Below are positions 22,843-25,227 of a stretch of DNA of 25,227 nucleotides, in pieces. The stretch is from Thiobacillus sp. (GTDB lineage: Bacteria > Pseudomonadota > Gammaproteobacteria > Burkholderiales > Thiobacillaceae), in NCBI GenBank assembly GCA_024710445.1, contig JANJUT010000069.1:1-25227 (forward strand). The letters run 5' to 3'. How positions within the stretch are numbered: position 1 is the stretch's first letter; the number at the start of each line of letters is the position of its first letter. The notes below the pieces were generated by a model that had not been told where the DNA came from, did not search any database, and saw nothing but the letters and a program-made list of their open reading frames with translations. Position numbers and translations under genes: made by a program.

Positions 22843-23491
22843 CGTGATCGTCTGTCAGCTGGATGGTTTCGCCAGCCAGCACCTTGGTGAGAAACGGATT
22901 GCCACTTGACCGGCGGCGGCGGAACTCAGCCACGGCATACAAGGCCGGGCTGACACGTCGGCCGAGCTGCTGCTCCACTGGAGTCAGCGCCGCATAGACC
23001 TGCTCCAGCGTCAGCACGTCGGACACAATCAACAGGTCGATATCGCTGTGGGCCGCATCGCTGCGCTTGGCCACCGAGCCGTAAACCAGTCCCAGCCGCA
23101 CCGCGTCGCCAAGCGGCACCAGCGCAGCGCGCAACACCTCCGCCGGCCCCAGCGTTTTGGTCACGATGCCGCGCAACTCGTCGAAAATCGGCGCCGCCGG
23201 GTTGGCCTGATAATGCTTCTGACTGCCGATCCGCGTCACCGTCACCAGCCCGCACTCTCCAAGCCGCCGCACCTCGCGCTGCACCGCACCCGATCCGGCA
23301 CCCACCAGCCCAATCAATTCGTTGGTAAAAAAACTGCGTTCGGGCTGGCCAAATAGCAACGCCAGCACACGCTGCTGCGTCGCCGTGAACAGCGCATCGG
23401 CGATACCCGTCCGCGCCAGCGCGGGCGCGCGCTTTGCGGCGGCACCCGGCTTGTGAGGCTTGGCTGTCTTCTTTATACCCATTCCGGGCAT
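22820..23491 (-). CDS. Winged-helix nucleotidyltransferase (MNT), probable antitoxin
   Basis: A 223-residue fusion of two parts. Residues about 36-95 form a winged helix-turn-helix (TQQRVLALLFGQPERSFFTNELI, then SGAVQREVRRLGECGLV). Residues about 125-190 form a minimal nucleotidyltransferase with GS-x10-DxD: Gly138-Ser139, Asp150 and Asp152 in YGSVAKRSDAAHSDIDLLIV. It would modify or hold the HEPN partner and, through the DNA-binding part, repress its own operon; the palindrome just upstream of the ATG supports this. Two ATGs, 23491 and 23482, are possible starts. Confidence 0.82.
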   Translation of the reverse strand: MPGMGIKKTAKPHKPGAAAKRAPALARTGIADALFTATQQRVLALLFGQPERSFFTNELIGLVGAGSGAVQREVRRLGECGLVTVTRIGSQKHYQANPAAPIFDELRGIVTKTLGPAEVLRAALVPLGDAVRLGLVYGSVAKRSDAAHSDIDLLIVSDVLTLEQVYAALTPVEQQLGRRVSPALYAVAEFRRRRSSGNPFLTKVLAGETIQLTDDHDDLLATG

Positions 23492-23496
23492 GTTAA

Positions 23497-23511
23497 TACC
23501 CTTTTTGGGTA
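23497..23511. promoter_or_regulatory. Palindrome TACCC-N5-GGGTA, likely autoregulatory operator
   Basis: Perfect 5-bp arms around TTTTT, ending 6 bp before the ATG of the winged-helix nucleotidyltransferase. A further GGGTA half lies just inside the gene (minus strand, near 23475-23480). The site would also cover the ribosome binding region. That the neighbouring protein binds it is inferred. Confidence 0.5.
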
Positions 23512-23540
23512 CAAGGCAAGCTTGCAGTGGAGATTAAGGT

Positions 23541-23674
23541 GGAATTGCTAGGCCATCCGCGCCTGCTGCTGGCCGCCACCGACATGCAGCTAGCGCACCC
23601 GGTCAGCGGGCAGGCTTTGCACTTGCAGGCGGAGTTGGCTGGGGATTTTGCGGAGGCGGTTGGGAAGCTGGGGT
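23541..23674 (+). pseudogene. truC 3'-end fragment, copy 2
   Basis: An orphan piece of truC encoding ELLGHPRLLLAATDMQL and on to DFAEAVGKLG, in the same orientation as truC but with no start and a foreign continuation after 23674. Most of its nine differences from copy 1 are silent, which suggests both copies once evolved as working genes in different lineages rather than arising by recent duplication. Confidence 0.85.
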
Positions 23675-23701
23675 CAGTCATGCCCCCGCACACTCTCAGA
23701 T

Positions 23702-24355
23702 TTACCCTTTAATAACATCGCGATGAATTTCTAATAACATCGAGTCGAGTTGCCGCAGCGTTGGCGTTTTGTTCGTTTGGCGTTTCATTTCATCAGCAAG
23801 CCAAGCGCAACGCGTACAGAACTTTCCATATCGGGATGACGCATGATCTGACAATAATTCATACTCAGTGAAACGATGGTCTGGTGTCACTTGGGCAATA
23901 GCGGCCGCCGCACGGCTATCGTATATCGGGAACAAATCTGGTCGGTGGAAATGCAGGTACTTCGATGTAAGGGAAACTCTACGTAACCCCTTGTCCGCAA
24001 AGATCGATTCAATGCACGTGTGCGCTTTGACTACCCGATCAAGGTTGTTACTGAAGCAGGCCGGCTTCCTGGGTAGTGCTTTTAGGTACTGATCCGCTTT
24101 GCGGGTTACAAAACTTGCAGCCAGCTTTCTGATGTACGTCTCCCCATTACCTTTGCCTGATGTGCCACGTTCTGCTGCAGCGGAATATGCCCGGCCGATT
24201 AGCCATATCTTCGCTGCCACTTCACCAACGTCCGTATGCTTTGGGTACGTTTCACATAATTTATAAAGCCAATCGTTACCCACGTCCCAAGTGCTGGGTA
24301 AATAGGCTATTTCAAGCCACCTATTTTTTAACGGATGAGCAGGTTGCTTAGCCAT
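23702..24355 (-). CDS. Unknown protein downstream of hsdM
   Basis: A 217-residue soluble protein of no family I recognise. Visible features are Trp/Tyr-rich N-terminal WLEIAYLPSTWDVGNDWLY, a middle with ETYIRKLAASFVTRKADQYL, and a striking SKYLHFHRPDLFPIYDSRAA block, then CTRCAWLADEM with two cysteines. It starts 5 bp after the hsdM stop, so it is probably cotranscribed with it. Its base composition is visibly AT-richer than the neighbours, a sign of transfer. It sits in the place where hsdS often follows hsdM, but shows no target-recognition repeats. Confidence 0.7.
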   Translation of the reverse strand: MAKQPAHPLKNRWLEIAYLPSTWDVGNDWLYKLCETYPKHTDVGEVAAKIWLIGRAYSAAAERGTSGKGNGETYIRKLAASFVTRKADQYLKALPRKPACFSNNLDRVVKAHTCIESIFADKGLRRVSLTSKYLHFHRPDLFPIYDSRAAAAIAQVTPDHRFTEYELLSDHASSRYGKFCTRCAWLADEMKRQTNKTPTLRQLDSMLLEIHRDVIKG

Positions 24356-24360
24356 CCCGA

Positions 24361-25227
24361 TTAACTTTCCATGACCACTTCCGGCCCCATATCCCCCAGA
24401 ATCTCCCGAAACTGTTCCAGCGCCGCTTCCAAATCCTCCACGATCTCCGCCGCAATCACCTCCGGCGCGGGCAGGTTGTCGGAATCGGACAGCGACTCAT
24501 CCCGCAGCCAGAAGATGTCCAGGCTGGCTTTGTCGCGGTTGACCAGGTCTTCGTAGTCGTAGGCACGCCAACGGCCGTCGGGGTTTTGTTCTGACCACGC
24601 CGGCTTGCGGTCATGCCGGTTTGCCGGGTGGTAGCACCGCACGAACTCCTCCAGATCCTCACGCTTCAACGGGTTGGTCTTGAGCGTGAAGTGCATGTTG
24701 GTGCGCAGGTCGTAGATCCACAGCTTCCTGGTCCACGGGGTTTCGGCGGCGGGCTTCTTGTCGAAGAACAGTACGTTCGCCTTCACGCCCTGGGCGTAGA
24801 AGAGACCCGTGGGCAGGCGCAGCAGGGTGTGGACGTCGCAGTCGTGCAAGAGCTTTCTGCGGATCGTCTCCCCTGCCCCGCCTTCAAACAGCACGTTGTC
24901 CGGCAGCACCAGGGCGGCGCGGCCGTTCTGCTTCAGCAGCGTCTTCACGTGCTGGACGAAGTTGAGCTGCTTGTTCGAGGTGGTGGCCCAGAAGTCGTCG
25001 CGCTCGACGGTGTCGCGCTCCTTGCTGACCTTGCCTTCCTCGCCCACGATGGTGGTGCTGCTCTTCTTGCCGAAGGGCGGATTGGTCAGGATCACGTCGA
25101 AGCGCTCGCCGGGATCGGCGGCCAGCGAATCGCCCACCGCAATCGGCTCGAACTCCTGGCTACCGATGCCGTGCAGCAGCATGTTCATTGCGCACAGCCG
25201 CGCCGTCGCCTGCACCAGCTCCCAGCC
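24361..25227 (-). CDS. hsdM: Type I restriction-modification DNA methyltransferase subunit (HsdM), C-terminal part
   Basis: The frame is open to the window edge; only the last 288 residues are seen. HsdM transfers methyl groups from SAM to adenine. The catalytic motif NPPF is present (DVILTNPPFGKKSS), followed by FVQHVKTLLKQNGRAALVLPDNVLFEGGAGETIRRKLL and LRLPTGLFYAQGVKANVLFF, which are diagnostic of the family. The C-terminal helical region (EIVEDLEAALEQFREILGDM) would touch HsdS. hsdR, hsdS and the N-terminal half are outside the window, or hsdS is missing on the downstream side. Confidence 0.95.
   Translation of the reverse strand, partial: GWELVQATARLCAMNMLLHGIGSQEFEPIAVGDSLAADPGERFDVILTNPPFGKKSSTTIVGEEGKVSKERDTVERDDFWATTSNKQLNFVQHVKTLLKQNGRAALVLPDNVLFEGGAGETIRRKLLHDCDVHTLLRLPTGLFYAQGVKANVLFFDKKPAAETPWTRKLWIYDLRTNMHFTLKTNPLKREDLEEFVRCYHPANRHDRKPAWSEQNPDGRWRAYDYEDLVNRDKASLDIFWLRDESLSDSDNLPAPEVIAAEIVEDLEAALEQFREILGDMGPEVVMES

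Noticed and set aside
1..25227. CRISPR array, tRNA, rRNA, or an intact transposase or integrase
   Set aside because: No regularly spaced repeats, no tRNA-like cloverleaf and no transposase or integrase motifs were seen on either strand.

Overview
The window looks like chromosomal DNA of a motile betaproteobacterium, possibly a Nitrosomonadales-type sulfur or iron oxidiser. That placement is an inference from gene content: FlhDC-type flagellar control, an EpsD-family isomerase, clpS-clpA and truC together with dense, GC-rich coding. No rRNA, tRNA or CRISPR array was seen. Nearly all genes lie on the minus strand; only the DUF456 gene, truC, a truC fragment and a candidate small RNA read on the plus strand.

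Region 1 (1-10707) is a flagellar block. Reading along the minus strand it runs flhD, flhC, a membrane-anchored methyltransferase, motA, motB, flhB, flhA, flhF, flhG, fliA and motC (cut by the window edge). FlhDC would switch on the middle genes. FlhA/FlhB form the export gate and its substrate switch, FlhF/FlhG set flagellar position and number, and FliA (sigma-28) drives late genes. MotAB, and a second stator that begins with MotC, supply torque. A sigma-28-like promoter lies in front of motA.

Region 2 (about 10700-14600) carries a GDP-mannose enzyme (manC-type) and an EpsD-family lipoprotein isomerase, both pointing to exopolysaccharide, then a gene-free stretch with inverted repeats and a candidate plus-strand small RNA ending in a strong intrinsic terminator. 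A secreted coiled-coil protein with an internal duplication follows.

Region 3 (14741-21089) is mostly housekeeping: clpA-clpS, two small ORFs, a patatin-like lipase, a tight three-gene set (Mrr-like membrane nuclease, a 30-residue membrane peptide, MOSC protein) and a DUF456 membrane protein.

Region 4 (21100-25227) is an accessory hot spot around truC. It holds a decayed Fic/RhuM-type pseudogene, intact truC, a HEPN-nucleotidyltransferase pair bracketed by two copies of the truC 3' end (134 bp, 9 mismatches by hand count), an AT-richer unknown gene and the C-terminal part of a type I restriction methyltransferase (hsdM). The layout fits repeated insertion of defence or toxin-antitoxin cargo at the 3' end of truC.
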